60,000 nt of DNA from Antedon mediterranea (GCF_964355755.1 NC_092678.1:8778922-8838921); one strand, 5' to 3'; positions 46,925-59,157 are shown, numbered from the stretch's first letter. Program-made: numbers and translations. Notes: generated from the sequence alone by a model not told the origin.

Positions 46925-48685
46925 GCCTACTTATATATGTAAGCCCCTTTCTGAGCTTTTCAATCTTTCGCTTCGATCTGGCGTTCTTCCGACGGAATGG
47001 AAAGTGGCCAATGTGGTTCCCATTCACAAATCGGATGATGTTAAAGTTATAAACAACTATCGTCCGATTTCGCTATGTAGTGTTGTGGGTAAGATACTTG
47101 AGAGAATCGTGTGTAAAAATCTAACCGACCACCTTAACTTGCATGGTATGATGTCCTCACAGCAGCACGGGTTTGTCTCCGGCAGGTCTTGTCAAACTCT
47201 CCTTGCCACTGCTTACACCCATTGGTCTGATATTTTGGATGAACGCAAGCCCCCTCCCATTGATGCCCTGTTCTTAGATTTTAGCAAGGCTTTTGATCGG
47301 GTCTGTCACTCTCTGCTCCTTGAGAAGCTTCACCGTCTTGGGATCTGTGGCGAAATTTTGCGGTGGTTCACATCTTTTTTATTGGGTAGGTCTCAAAGAG
47401 TTGCGTTTAGGGGTGCCCAGTCATACCGTTGTCCTGTCTCCTCGGGAGTCCCACAAGGTACCGTAGTGTACTCGGCCCGGTTTTGTTTAATGTATTTACT
47501 TTAGACTTGTCCTCCTCCATTGAATCGAATATTTTACTTTATGCCGACGATGTAGCAGTCTACAGTGCAATAAGATCTACCGAAGACAGTGCTGCATTGC
47601 AGAACGACATAAACGAAATTTATAATTGGAGTGTTCTTAATAAATTACCGCTTAATCCTATTAAATGTAAGCACATACGGTTTACTAGATCAGCCAAACT
47701 TAAGAACAGTGCAATCAATTATCTAATTGGGGAGAACGTTATTGAGAGGGTGGAGTGTTTTAAATATATTGGGATTACCTTTACACACAAGCTTGAATGG
47801 GGTACCCATGTCGCAAATGTTAAGGCTAAGGCGTCCAGGCTTCTGGGGTTTATCATGAGGGTCGTGCGTTTTAGAAACCACATCGTTTTCCCGAAGCTTT
47901 TTAATGCTCTTGTTAGACCTATTATGGAGTATGTGATGCCGGCGTGGTTTCCGTATCGAAAGGGAGAGATTGAATCTTTAGAGAGGGGTTCAACGCCGCA
48001 TGACCAGGGTTTGTATACCTAAATCCTGTGGCACCCTGTCTTATGAGCAGAGACTTGGAGTTCTTGGTCTTCCGTCCTTTGATGGTCGTATAAATTACCT
48101 ATTGATTTCCTTTGTTTCCTAATGTCTCGATAACAAATATAATTTTAAAATTTTTGATTTTGTTCAGATTAACCTCAGGCGTGACAATGATCTACTTGTT
48201 CACAAGTTTGGTAGGACTGACAATTCTAAATTGTCTACATTTAAGCAGTTTCAACGCTCATGGGATAGGTTGCCTCAGGATCTTAGAAATACGCTCCCGA
48301 TTAACTTAGGCTTATTTACTAATAAATTAAAATGTTATTTTACGCTAAATATTTCCTTTTATTCTTTTACAACTATCGGCCATTAATCCGCGAAAAATTG
48401 AAACTTCATTTGATATCTGTGATAATTATAACAGTAATAATAATAACAATAATAATAATAATGATAATGTCTTGGGTAACTTTTGTATAGATATTTTGTA
48501 CTTTTTTAATCTTCACGTTGTTTTTGTAATTTTGTATTTTATTGTTGATTGATTTTGTTTTGCTGGAGACCCACTTGATAGTTTGATTTAGTTCACTTTT
48601 GGGAATCCTGTCTCTCTCTATTGTTTGTTATTTTTTTTGTTATAATTATGTGAGACGAAATAAATGAAATGAAATGAAATGAAAA
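46925..48685 (+). pseudogene. LINE L-plus, downstream piece (RT to 3' tail)
   Basis: It resumes with ICKPLSELFNLSLRSGVLPT and continues VVPIHKSDDVKVINNYRPIS, FLDFSKAFDRVCHSLLLEKL, GVPQGT and, after a frameshift near 47465, LLYADDVAVYS with the YADD site. A second shift near 47985 precedes the C-terminal region. The 3' end is a run of AAATG repeats (48660-48685). Confidence 0.92.
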
Positions 48686-48778
48686 AAATGTGATGTGCCC
48701 ATATATGGACATGATGATGTCATATCACTACCATATTTGGGCATAGCACTACCATATTTGGGTACATCGCACTTTTTT
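48682..48778. mobile_element. 97-bp hairpin MITE at the LINE tail
   Basis: Imperfect inverted ends (AAAAAAATGTGATGTGCCCA and TGGGTACATCGCACTTTTTT) flank a duplicated ACCATATTTGGG motif. The element abuts the LINE tail directly. It has no coding capacity. Confidence 0.7.
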
Positions 48779-49975
48779 GTCAAACTGGTTTCATAGTGTA
48801 TACAGAGCTTAAAGTATAGATCAAAACAATTCCGAACCAAAATTTGTTGAGTTAGCTGCCAGGACTTTTAGGATGCCAGGTCTTTTACCACTTTTCTTAT
48901 CTATTAGACGATTTTATTTGTAAATGTACCATTATTATTAAAACTAAATAAGCACCTCCCTCAAATTAATCTCCGCCTCCCCACATCCACACTATAAGGG
49001 GCTCTACCAAACAATAAACACTATACGTAAAACGCTATTAATCATTTAAGACACTGTGAAACATGTTAGTGAGTAGGTTAAATTTTACGAATATCAAGCA
49101 TTTCAATGATAGCCGACCGAAAACGTCCATGCCAGAATGTCCTAAAACCTTTTTACCCGACCGAGTCATTATCATTCCGAGAACCATCGTCTACACTTCC
49201 TAGAGGGGGAGCGAGCGAAGTGAGCTCACCCTCTAGTATTTTAAATACAAAAAGAATCCCAGATTTATATTAGGCCTATTTTTCTTTTCATTATTGCTTG
49301 TGGATGCGTATTCAGTTGTTTGTCTTTCACTCAGTACCTAAATAAATTTATCCATTGTGTGATATTTATTTGGTACTTCCTATCCTGTCAATGCATTTTC
49401 TACAGCCTTATAATCATGGAAGCAACAATATCTAAAACGTCATATTCTGTAAAAGGTTATATATAAAAATTATGAAATAAGGCAGTTAAAAAAATTAGAA
49501 ATGCAAATTTAATCCATTTGGTAATTTTTATTGATGTATTGTTCCTGTTTGAAACGATAAGGTATGTGTTGGGATGATTGTCCTTAGTACTGCCTCATGC
49601 AATGACGTCACGTTAAATCTAGTGGATTCATTCACATCAACCATTAACTGCTAGTGACACAGCTAAGCGTGCAACTAAGCATTTGGAAACACAAATTCAG
49701 ATTTAGGAAGATTGTGCGCGTGTTTTGTTTAAAGTAAAATAAAATAAAATTGGTTACAGTAATATATATGGAAAGATAATACATGTTTAGCTGTGTTTTA
49801 TACTTGACTTTCAAGATATTAACAACATTGACAAGCCTCTACATATCAATCTATCTAACATTAAATCATTTCTTTTTAACTAAGAAATATATTTTTGTAA
49901 TTGTTAATTTTTTCGTATAATCATTTATCGTATTGATTAGATTAAGTCATAACATCTTTCAATCTACTTATCCAG
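48779..49975. other. No gene seen; 3' flank of the ITIH gene
   Basis: AT-rich sequence downstream of the minus-strand ITIH stop codon. Contains one strong hairpin at 49200-49236. No exon was supported. Confidence 0.5.
49200..49236. other. Hairpin CTAGAGGG...CCCTCTAG
   Basis: The 15-base arms CTAGAGGGGGAGCGA and GAGCTCACCCTCTAG pair with few mismatches around GCGAAGT. It could be a short repeat or structured RNA element. Function unknown. Confidence 0.6.
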
Positions 49976-50187
49976 CTAGTCTCCGTGCCAGCCGTCTATT
50001 AGCCCCATTCCGTTGTTGTCTGCAAACCAGCACTGACGAGTTTGTTTTGTACCAGGCCCAGGTTCGTCAGCATATTCCAGTGTCACCGGAACTTGACGAG
50101 AATTCACATATTGTGTGCCCTTTATAGCAGGTTTATCGAAGTGTACATTATTGAGACGTATACGGCGATTTCTGTTATAAAATTGTC
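49976..50187 (-). CDS. Inter-alpha-trypsin inhibitor heavy chain, last exon
   Basis: Acceptor TATTATTGTAG opens an exon beginning QFYNRNRRIRL and ending CWFADNNGMGLIDGWHGD then TAG. The CW-x-NNG-x-GLIDG motif is the hallmark of the C-terminus of ITIH proteins. Family members usually continue with DY and a few residues, so the TAG sits at the expected Tyr and may be a nonsense change or a natural end. The first codon is completed by the G ending the upstream exon (57829), giving the LIGQFY junction typical of the family. Confidence 0.88.
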
Positions 50188-50639
50188 CTACAATAATATA
50201 GATAACAAATAACAAACATGGTTAATTAAAAGCAGTCTACTTGTAAATATTCAGATTCGTACTGTTGAAGTCGTGTGATTCAAATATCTTAAGTTCATTT
50301 TCTTGATTTTGTTGGGCTTTTTTTCAAATTGTATTCATCAATCAATTCTAGTGTATCTGGTGGGAGATTTGTTTTATATTCACTACAATAATAATTGCAA
50401 TATTACTGTAGTTTAATTCTACAGACTGATACATTTTGTGAAAAAAATTTATTGTTTTAATATACTTTGTTTTAAATGTTTCCTTTAAATGTTAGCAGCT
50501 TTCTCACCATGTGGTGTATCACATCATTAATCCATTGATTAATATTATTTGCTTTGTATAAGCATTGGACCTATACATTACTATAAATAACCTATGAATT
50601 CATCAATACACAGCAAAATTTGAAATTCTAAGCAAGAAA

Positions 50640-52160
50640 AAAAAATCTTGTTTTAAGAAAAAATTCTTAAAATAAGTATTTTTTTTCTTGTCAAGATTTA
50701 AAATTACTTAAAACAAGAAATAATTTTCTAGAAAAGACACATTTTCTTAAATTAAGTTTTGCAATATTCTTGAAAATGCTTATTACAAGAAATATTTTAC
50801 TTAAAATAAGAAGTCAATATCATTCTCTTCTTATTAAGAATAGTTTTGCTTAAAACAAGATTTGAAAATACTTAATTTGAAAAGTATTTTACTTAAAATA
50901 AGAAATCTATATTATATTTATCCCTATCAAGAATAATTTTTCTTAAATCAAGATTGATGAATTATAAAAATTACTTAAAACAATCAATATTTTTCTAGGT
51001 AAGACAAAGTTTCTTAAATTAGGTTTCGCAATAGTCTTGAAAATACTTGTTTTGAGAAATATTTTACTTAAAATAAGAAGTCAATTTCACACTACCCTTA
51101 TCAAGATTATTTTTACTTGAATCAAGATTCGCAATATTCTTGAAAATGCTTATTACAAGAAATATTTTACTTAAAATAAGAAGTCAATATCATTCTCTTC
51201 TTATTAAGAATAGTTTTGCTTAAAACAAGATTTGAAAATACTTAATTTGAAAAGTATTTTACTTAAAATAAGAAATCAATATTATATTTATCCCTATCAA
51301 GAATAATTTTTCTTAAATCAAGATTGATGAATTCTAAAAATTACTTAAAACAATAAATATTTTTCTAGGTAAGACAAAGTTTCTTAAATTAGGTTTCGCA
51401 ATATTCTTAAAAATACTTATTTTGAGAAATGTTTTACTTAAAATAAGAAGTCAATATCATACTATCTTATCAAGACTATTTTTGCTTAAATTGAGATTCG
51501 CAATATTTTTAAAAATACTTATTTTGAGAAATGTTTTACTTAAAATAAGAAGTCAATATCATACTATCTTATCAAGACTATTTTTACTTGAATCAAGATT
51601 CGCAATATTCTTAAAAATACTTATTTCGAGAAATGTTTTACTTAAAATAAGAAGTCAATATCATACTATCTTATCAAGACTATTTTTGCTTAAATTGAGA
51701 TTCGCAATATTTTAAAAAATAATTATTTTGAAAAATGTTTTACTTAAAATAAGAAGTCAATATCATACTACCCTATCAAGACTATTTTTGCTTGAATTCA
51801 GATTCGCAATATTCTGATTTTGAGAAATGTTTTACTTAAAATAAGAAGTCAATATCATACTATCTTATCAAGACTATTTTTACTTGAATCAAGATTCGCA
51901 ATATTCTTTAAAATACTTATTTTGAGAAATGTTTTACTTAAAATAAGAAGTCAATATCATACTATCTTATCAAGACTATTTTTGCTTAAATTGAGATTCG
52001 CAATATTTTAAAAAATACTTATTTTGAGAAATGTTTTACTTAAGATAAGAAGTCAATATCATACTATATCCTATCAAGACTATTTTTGCTTGAATTGAAG
52101 TCAATTCTATTTTAATATTCTGAAAAATACTTATTTTGAGAAATGTTTTACTTAAAATAG
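50640..52160. repeat. Tandem array, units of about 102-105 bp (left arm)
   Basis: Units share TTTTACTTAAAATAAGAAGT, TATCAAGACTATTTTTGCTT and GATTCGCAATATTCTT. The earlier part (50640-51420) has a higher-order repeat of about 370 bp. Frames running through it (repeated LLKIRSQYHTILSRLF) reflect the array and are not genes. Confidence 0.9.
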
Positions 52161-52914
52161 ATTGTCATCCTTATATTCACACAACGGTAGAGCAGTTAGC
52201 ACTTCAGTTTCAACTGATGAAAGAATCTGGGTAATCAAACTGTTTGTGCTTTGAATAATCGATTGCACTGCAACCTAAAGAAAATAATATTGATTTAATA
52301 TTTTTTATATTCAAGTTTTAATATGTTTAAAAACTAAGTTGTGCTTTAGATGGGGAGCTATGCAGCCTAACAAAAAAAATGTTATTTGTAACAATGAAAT
52401 TGGTCACAAAAAAATGCAACATAAACTTAGAGTGTATAATGCCTAGGCCTAGGCCTAGTACCCAAGTCCTATAGTTACTATAGCTAATAGTCCTGTATAA
52501 TAACAGTACCAGCAAGGCCTAGGAAATAGACGTATTTCTCTAATAAAAAATAGTTTAAAATGCATAATTGTTGTAATTTTAAAGCAAAATGGCTTACCTG
52601 TGGAATCTTGTTTCTCTCCTTTAATTTTAGTAGAAAGAAATCAGCATTTTTTATACTATTATCTGCTTGTTCATCCTCTAGTTAGTACTAAGTAGGCCTT
52701 CTTGCTGAGCATCAACAAGATAATTAATATTAAACAATCATTAACAGTATAACAATACTAAAATTATCACTACTACTAACTATCGTCAGTTGATAAATCA
52801 TCCCCGTTATAATAGTTTTTTTCTTCATTAACTTCGTCAGTCTCCTAGTCTAGGCCTAGTTCTACTTCATCCTCAATTGGCATCCTCGTTTTCTCCAGGC
52901 ATACTTATATACTG

Positions 52915-53045
52915 ATGTTTCCATCGTCAACTGCAGGAGGTTGCCGATTGTTATACTCGTCCTTAAAATGGCGTCTTATGACATGCTTGTAAAACGAATT
53001 GTAAATTCCAAAGCTTGCCGGGCAGCGAACCACCAATTCCACATG
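52915..53045 (-). pseudogene. Possible C2H2 zinc-finger-like remnant
   Basis: The minus strand reads VVRCPASFGIYNSFYKHVIR then RHFKDEYNN, like the degenerate finger (C then F-x-SF-x2-H-x3-H) seen at the start of many transposon-associated proteins in invertebrates. The second cysteine is missing and a stop lies upstream. A plus-strand frame over the same bases (MASYDMLVKRI) is probably its shadow. Confidence 0.3.
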
Positions 53046-53504
53046 TTACTCGAAAATTCGGAGTATTTCCATGAATTGAATTATAATGCCTTAGCAAATA
53101 GGGTAGCAAATACTGTACCTACTTCAGTTTACTGGCACCAACTTATCGCTTTTTTTCGGACTGCAACAAACATGTGTCATTATTATTGTCTGTCGTATTA
53201 CTGTTGGTCCAGACGTTTTATAGATTTGCTTTAACCACCATGGAGGTTTATACCTCCATGCTTTAACGTTAAGCAGTATAATGACCTTATACATTCTGGG
53301 TAAAAGGCCAGCGATAAATTTTTGGTTATAGTTGAAAAACAACACTGTGTGTGGTCGATGACCTAGCTCCCGGCGGGATCATGGCCAACGGTTTTTTAAA
53401 GTAATCATTCAAAATCTAGAGTTTGTAAGTACTGTAAAAGACACCTTTCATCGCAATTTATATATTAAATGCTTCAATAGGCCTAGTAAGATTAGTCTAA
53501 TATA

Positions 53505-53571
53505 ATGTCGAAGGAAGACGCTTTGTTGAAGATCCGAGAAATAGATGAAGAAGTGGCCAACATTTTAACAG
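53505..53571 (+). CDS. Possible first coding exon (short helical peptide)
   Basis: An ATG opens MSKEDALLKIREIDEEVANI then LT, followed by GTTCGT, a weak donor. Without splicing the frame stops after two more codons. The helix looks like the start of several small coiled-coil proteins, including Mediator-type subunits, but no downstream exon was found that would confirm one. A lysine-rich frame at 54117-54213 could be joined in frame through a poor acceptor. Confidence 0.25.
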
Positions 53572-54649
53572 GTTCGTAGGCCTAATAATTATATTTTAAT
53601 CTACCAGCAGTCTAGGCCTAGCCTAGGCTCCTTCCTATTTAGTAATACTGTAGGCCTGGAACTAGTAGGTCTAGGCTAGCCTACTATGCCTGTACTGACG
53701 GACAGGTGTATAGGTTTAGCTTAGCATTTTAGTTCAGACATTGACAGAGGGGACAAATATTGTCGGACCTATTTCAGCTAGGTATAAGGAAGGCCTAATA
53801 ATAGATAATACAATTATAATGTAACAGTTATTTTGCAATGTAGCCATGAAATATCTACGAAGGATTATATTATATACACATATTCCAATGAGAAATATAA
53901 TGACATTTAAAAACACTTCTTTATATTTAATTAATTGTACACACTAAGTAATCCCCGAAGTGATCACATCGATATTGAAACTTAATGTTTTTAACTCTAA
54001 ATTTTTAAAAAAACATACTAAAAAAACAAACAAAAAACATACGTACTGCATAACTAAAATTGTTATATTAAATTTCTTTTTTTATCTTAAATTATTTGTT
54101 AGGTAATTGAAGAAGTTCGAAGGATACTAATTATTACTAGGCAAAGAGGAATGAAATACAAAAGAAAGCTTTTTAAAAAAGTGCTTAGCAAATTTTTCCA
54201 AAGAAGGGAATAATATAGTTTATTTTGGTATTTTAAAGAGAAACACCAGTCCTCCATCTGGTAAGTACAGTGTATGTTTTTGTACTTTTATCTATTCATA
54301 AATATTTTTATAATGGACCAATGGTAGTGAGGAAAATACGTGTACATATTGTGTACGTATTTTTAACAGCTTGGTTCGACTCAAGCTAGTGTCATGCACT
54401 CCTCCCTTTGACAACTAAAATTAAATAAATGACTTATGAATATTAATTTTTGACATATTAATGCTCTCCTGGCCAGCCCACCCTTTCCCCTTCCTTTTAC
54501 ATTGACCACCTACAAAACTGTAGGCTACATTATTAAAAATTTGAGCTACAGTATATCAAGTTTATGCCCATACATTATTCCACTCATTTAAATAAATTTA
54601 TATAATATAATGTTTTCAATTTGTTATTTTTGGTTAGGTTCAAAGATAA

Positions 54650-54721
54650 CCCATATGTTGTCAAATCTGTCAAACATATTTGTTGGGAAAAACTCATCAA
54701 AAAAAGTCTGCCGACCTTGAA
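54650..54721 (+). CDS. Possible internal exon
   Basis: A TTTTTGGTTAG acceptor and GTATTT donor bound an open segment reading FKDNPYVVKSVKHICWEKLI then KKSLPTLK. An upstream piece ending at a strong GTAAGT donor (about 54215-54261, KEKHQSSIW) is in phase with it. A downstream acceptor near 55278 would add EHE and a stop. I do not recognise the protein. It might belong to the 7-kb element. Confidence 0.3.
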
Positions 54722-55790
54722 GGTATTTAGTGTTTTTAAAAATTTAAAATACAAGTAACATTATGTACATTAAAAAAAAATATCTTAAAGTGTTTTTTTA
54801 AAATCAAATTTATCTTAGCTTAAAATTCGAGGTATATACTATGTTTACAATAATTTATTAAAATCAAACAATTAAACAAAATTTACATTTAATTGTATGA
54901 TTGTTATTATAAACATTGATACAGAATAAAAACATCAATCAGGATTGAGCACCGTTTTGCCTAAATAGTAATATTAAAAATAAATTTAGACCCTAATAAT
55001 TTAACTAAAAATAATAGATACAGCCAGGCCTGTCTTTGGGATCGGTATAAACAGGGCAAAGTTTGTGATTAAAAAGTTCAAATGCATATTCCACCCACCC
55101 TTATGTCTTATAATGTAAAATTATTCTTACCACCGTTCTAATATTGCGTCATGTTTTTGTGTTTACCGCCCCAGATATAGGACTCTAAAACCACACCGTA
55201 CCCAATTAGTTGATGATGTTACACATATTTTAAATACAGTAATAACTAAAACTATATTAATCTCTTTTCATTTTTAGGAACATGAATAAAGATCCAGAAT
55301 CCTGGTCTTCACGCCGATCAGGTAATATGCCGGTATTGCTTTTGGACACAGAAATGGCCTACATTAAAGTTTAGCAAACAATTCTAACTACAAAGAAAGC
55401 AAAATTAGATGAGGCTCTAGTTACTCTCCTCTCCACTTTTTACCTTCTGGATTTCGATTATCCAAAATGAAAAGAAGTAGGCCTCACTATCCTTTAACAG
55501 TTAGTGATTTGTGATGAAAACACACCTGTACACTTGACAAAGGCTGTTGAATCATCATTAGTATACATTAATAAATTTAAAGACACCTAATAGTTTAAAG
55601 CCCAGGTGCGGGAGAAGAATTTTACGAAATTTGTATTTTACCATTTTAATGTTTTTAAGTTTTCTTTTGATGGCATTTTATTATTAATAAAAACAAGTTT
55701 GTTTTAAAGAAGTTGTATATATTATTGTACCTAATGTCATGTAAATTGTAGTTCTTAATGAAAATAACAGTATTGTTAATATTATGTTTT

Positions 55791-57350
55791 ATAACATTCT
55801 TGAATTTATTTGTTTAAGTAAAATATTACTTAAAATGAGTATTCATTTATTGTTCTTAAAATAAATTTTTAGTGATTTATATTTTATAGAATTCTTGTTT
55901 CAAGCAATTTTTTTCCCAATATAAGTAAGAATTTACGAATTTTAATTTGATAGAATTCTTGTTTCAAGCAATACTTTTCTTAAAATAAGTAAACATTTAC
56001 TGGTTTTTATTTGATAGACTTCTTGTTTACTTATTTTAAAAAAAGTTTTGCTTGAAACAAGAATTCTACAAATAAAAATCGGAATATTCTTACTTATTTT
56101 AAGAAATATATTGCTTGAAACAAGAAAACTAAAAATATAAATCGGAATATTCTTACTTATTTTAAGAAAAATATTGCTTAAAACAAGAATTCTAAAAAAT
56201 ACAAACCGGAATATTCTTACTTATTTTAAGAAAAATATTGCTTGAAACAAGAATTCTACAAATAAAAATCGGAATATTCTTACTTATTTAAAGAAATATA
56301 TTGCTTGAAACAAGAATTCAAAAAATACAAATCGGAATATTCTTACTTATTTTAAGAAAAATATTGCTTGAAACAAGAATTCAAAAAATACAAATCGGAA
56401 TATTCTTACTTATTTTAAGAAAAATATTGCTTGAAACAAGAATTCTACAAATAAAAATCGGAATATTCTTACTTAATTTAAGAAAAATATTGCTTGAAAC
56501 AAGAATTCAAAAAATACAAATCGGAATATTCTTACTTATTTTAAGAAATATATTGCTTGAAACAAGAATATTAAAATTAAAAATCGGAATATTCTTACTT
56601 ATTTTAAGAAAAATATTGCTTAAAACAAGAATTCTAAAAAATACAAATCGGAATATTCTTACTTATTTTAAGAAAAATATTGCTTGAAACAAGAATTCTA
56701 CAAATAAAAATCGGAATATTCTTACTTATTTTAAGAAATATTTTGCTTGAAACAAGAATTCAAAAAATACAAATCGGAATATTCTTACTTATTTTAAGAA
56801 AAAAATTGCTTGAAGCAAGAATTCAAAAAATACAAATCGGAATATTCTTACTTATTTTAAGAAAAATATTGCTTGAAACAAGAATTCAAAAAATACAAAT
56901 CGGAATATTCTTACTTATTTTAAGAAAAATATTGCTTGAAACAAGAATTCAAAAAATAAAAATCGGAATATTCTTACTTATTTTAAGAAATATCTTGCTT
57001 GAAACAAGAATTAAAAAAAATACAAATCGGAATATTCTTACTTATTTTAAGAAATATATTGCTTGAAACAAGAATTCTATAAAATACAAATCGGAATATT
57101 CTTACTTATTTTAAGAAATATCTTGCTTGAAACAAGAATTCAAAAAAATACAAATCGGAATATTCTTACTTATTTTAAGAAATATATTGCTTGAAACAAG
57201 AATTCTATAAAATACAAATCGGAATATTCTTACTTATTTTAAGAAATATATTGCTTGAAACAAGAAAACTAAAAATATAAATCGGAATATTCTTACTTAT
57301 TTTAAGAAAAATATTGCTTGAAACAAGAATTCTATTTTAAAAAATCGATA
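55791..57350. repeat. 63-bp tandem array with an inverted left edge (right arm)
   Basis: About twenty 63-bp units share GGAATATTCTTACTTATTTT and ATTGCTTGAAACAAGAATTC. Left of about 56030 the same words appear inverted (AGAATTCTTGTTTCAAGCAA), so there is a palindromic turning point there. The 21-codon unit yields long spurious frames (repeated IGIFLLILRK). Confidence 0.93.
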
Positions 57351-57828
57351 AATTGTTACTTATTTTAAGGCAGATACTGCTTAAAACAAGAATGAAAAAA
57401 GCAATTAAATTCTTGGTAAGAATATTGTTCTTAAAGTATTATTTCTTGGTAAGAATAATTTTCTTGATAAGAATTTGTGTGATTCTTGTTAAGAATTTTA
57501 CGATTCTTGGTAAGCCAAAAAGTATTGAAATACGGACAAGTCAAAATTTACTTGTTTCAAGAAATATTTTGCTTGAAACAAGTTTTTTTTTTCTTAAAAC
57601 AAGAATCAGAATTTTGCTGTGTACATGCAGTACCAAGCGATAAGAGGGGTGGGGCTTGCGGGGCGAGTTAGAATGTAAGCGTTCCATGATAAAATATCTA
57701 TTTGACAAAAAAAAATATTCGAAAAAATCCTAATGTTAAGGACATGCGATGATCTTTTTGAAAAATTTACTATCTTCATTTTGGAGTCGAGGAAATGTGT
57801 TCAGTTGCTCAATTATTTTAATTCTTAC

Positions 57829-58177
57829 CAATCAGGCCATGTACGTCATCGGAGAAACCTCTTCCAACGTCCACATATAATCCCAAGTAATACACTTGTA
57901 GAGCTCCCACGTGGATACCTATGCCGCATTATAACCAATGTAATATCTGTACCAATCATGACTCGAATTTGATCATTTTCCCCGATGAGCGATAAATATT
58001 GATCACCCAGCCAATTTATGTTTTGCCACCTGATGACAACCTCATGTAACTTTGCATATGACGGTGTTACAACTATCGTTCTATTTCTATACTTCAAGTG
58101 TATTTCTCTTAACAACGGTCGATGCTCTGCATTTTGGTAATGGGACTCGACAATTAGTGTACCAGTAACCTTGATCC
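57829..58177 (-). CDS. Inter-alpha-trypsin inhibitor heavy chain, penultimate exon with a frameshift
   Basis: Acceptor TTTTCATAG and donor GTAAGA bound this 349-bp exon of the ITIH C-terminal domain. The frame set by exon 59044-59157 gives GIKVTGTLIVESHYQNAEHR and runs to VIMRHRYP. The family-like continuation (YLGLYVDVGRGFSDDVHGLI) lies in another frame, one base on, and only that frame joins the last exon correctly. A single extra base near 57915-57930 is implied. The original frame otherwise stops at 57846. Either this is a sequencing error or the gene is broken. Confidence 0.85.
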
Positions 58178-59043
58178 CTATGAAAACACAAATACCAATG
58201 TATTACTATTATTTTTAAGCTTATACAAATAGCCTAAATGGCCAGAATTCTTTACGCACATCTACTACATCATCTTTAAATTTTGTTTTATAAATTACCT
58301 GAACAAATTTAATAAAATAAAAACAGATAAGCTTATATTTATTTGGTTCTCGTTATCCTTAAGTTTCTATCATAGGCAAATTATGTATCCCTGAGACGCT
58401 GGTATAATAAACCACAACCTTAACCTAACCAAACCAAACCTAACCTTAACTTACTATTATTGTAACCTTTGATCGTAATTAGTGGTAGTGTAACAGTAGT
58501 CATTATAACTACTGTAATAGATACAGTAAGTCTACTGGGAATCAAGCGCAATCTCTATACAAAATACGGAAAATCACTACATTATTGATAACTGAATCAT
58601 TATATATAATCAAAATGCAGCAAAATATCCGTCATACGCCCACAAGTGTGGCCGTCTATCAGCTGAAACTCTCGCACTGTTATTTTTTCCTAATTCAATG
58701 AAGGATGTTCGATTATGTATGTACTGTATTTTAAAAAGTCAAAGTCTGGAAATTGTCTTAAATTTAAAATGTTCATTCTTTTCAATCAAGAACATTCTAC
58801 ATTTATCTATGCAGTTATTTATTTTTGTCTTAATTCCTGCGCGTAACCTAACGATTTGAATTTGATTTCATAATATGATCACCAGATGACTGCCAATTAT
58901 TGACACGGTAATGTTGCTTAAAGATTTTGGTTCCGTAATAACAACTTTTTATTCGCACAGCTGATACAGGAACTTTGGGTTGAATATAAACTCAATTATA
59001 GGATATAATTCACATTTAGTTTTACTTATAGACATACATATAC

Positions 59044-59157
59044 CTTGTTTCGGATCTTGAATTAAACGATAAGCATCACCTGGGTAGCTTTCAATGTTGA
59101 AGCAAACGTATAAGTTTGAATTCGGTATTCTAACAAGATATTGATTATCGCCCACAC
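59044..59157 (-). CDS. Inter-alpha-trypsin inhibitor heavy chain, upstream exon
   Basis: Acceptor TATTTCAG and donor GTATAT bound an exon reading VGDNQYLVRIPNSNLYVCFN then IESYPGDAYRLIQDPKQ. This is the GDPHF-like start of the ITIH C-terminal (ITI_HC_C) domain, with the CFN-x-GD-x-L-x-DP pattern conserved. ITIH proteins are secreted; the family's heavy chains attach covalently to hyaluronan and stabilise extracellular matrix. The vault-type and von Willebrand A domains should lie upstream beyond the window end. The junction codon to the next exon gives QGIKV, as expected in the family. Confidence 0.9.

Larger units (their letters stand above)
52161..55790. other. Interior of the TIR-bounded region; only weak exon candidates
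   Basis: This part is less repetitive. Candidate coding pieces are listed separately (52915-53045, 53505-53571, 54650-54721). The motif GCCCAGGTGCGGG near 55603 also occurs near position 62. There is a CCATGGAGG/CCTCCATG inverted motif near 53240 similar to the palindrome at 10691. Confidence 0.5.
50609..57621. mobile_element. 7-kb TIR-bounded region in the ITIH intron
   Basis: The left end reads TA then CACAGCAAAATTTGAAATTC; the right end reads GAATCAGAATTTTGCTGTG then TA. Both outer arms contain AAAAAAAAA/CTTGTTTTAAG blocks and tandem arrays built on CTTAAAATAAG/CTTGTTTCAAG words. The left array lacks a second end and the right array lacks a first one, so a single element with array-like arms fits better than two MITEs. 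The interior (52160-55790) has possible exons. A family name is not known to me. Confidence 0.6.

Noticed and set aside
51422-52011. Repeat proteins with LLKIRSQYHTILSRLF units
   Set aside because: They follow the roughly 104-bp tandem array exactly and have no splice or start context.
53505-54213. Mediator-type small subunit gene
   Set aside because: Only the first helix is suggestive. The downstream exons needed to support it were not found and the donor is weak.
56301-57066. Two 128-residue repeat proteins with IGIFLLILRK units
   Set aside because: The 63-bp array is a multiple of three; the frames are by-products.
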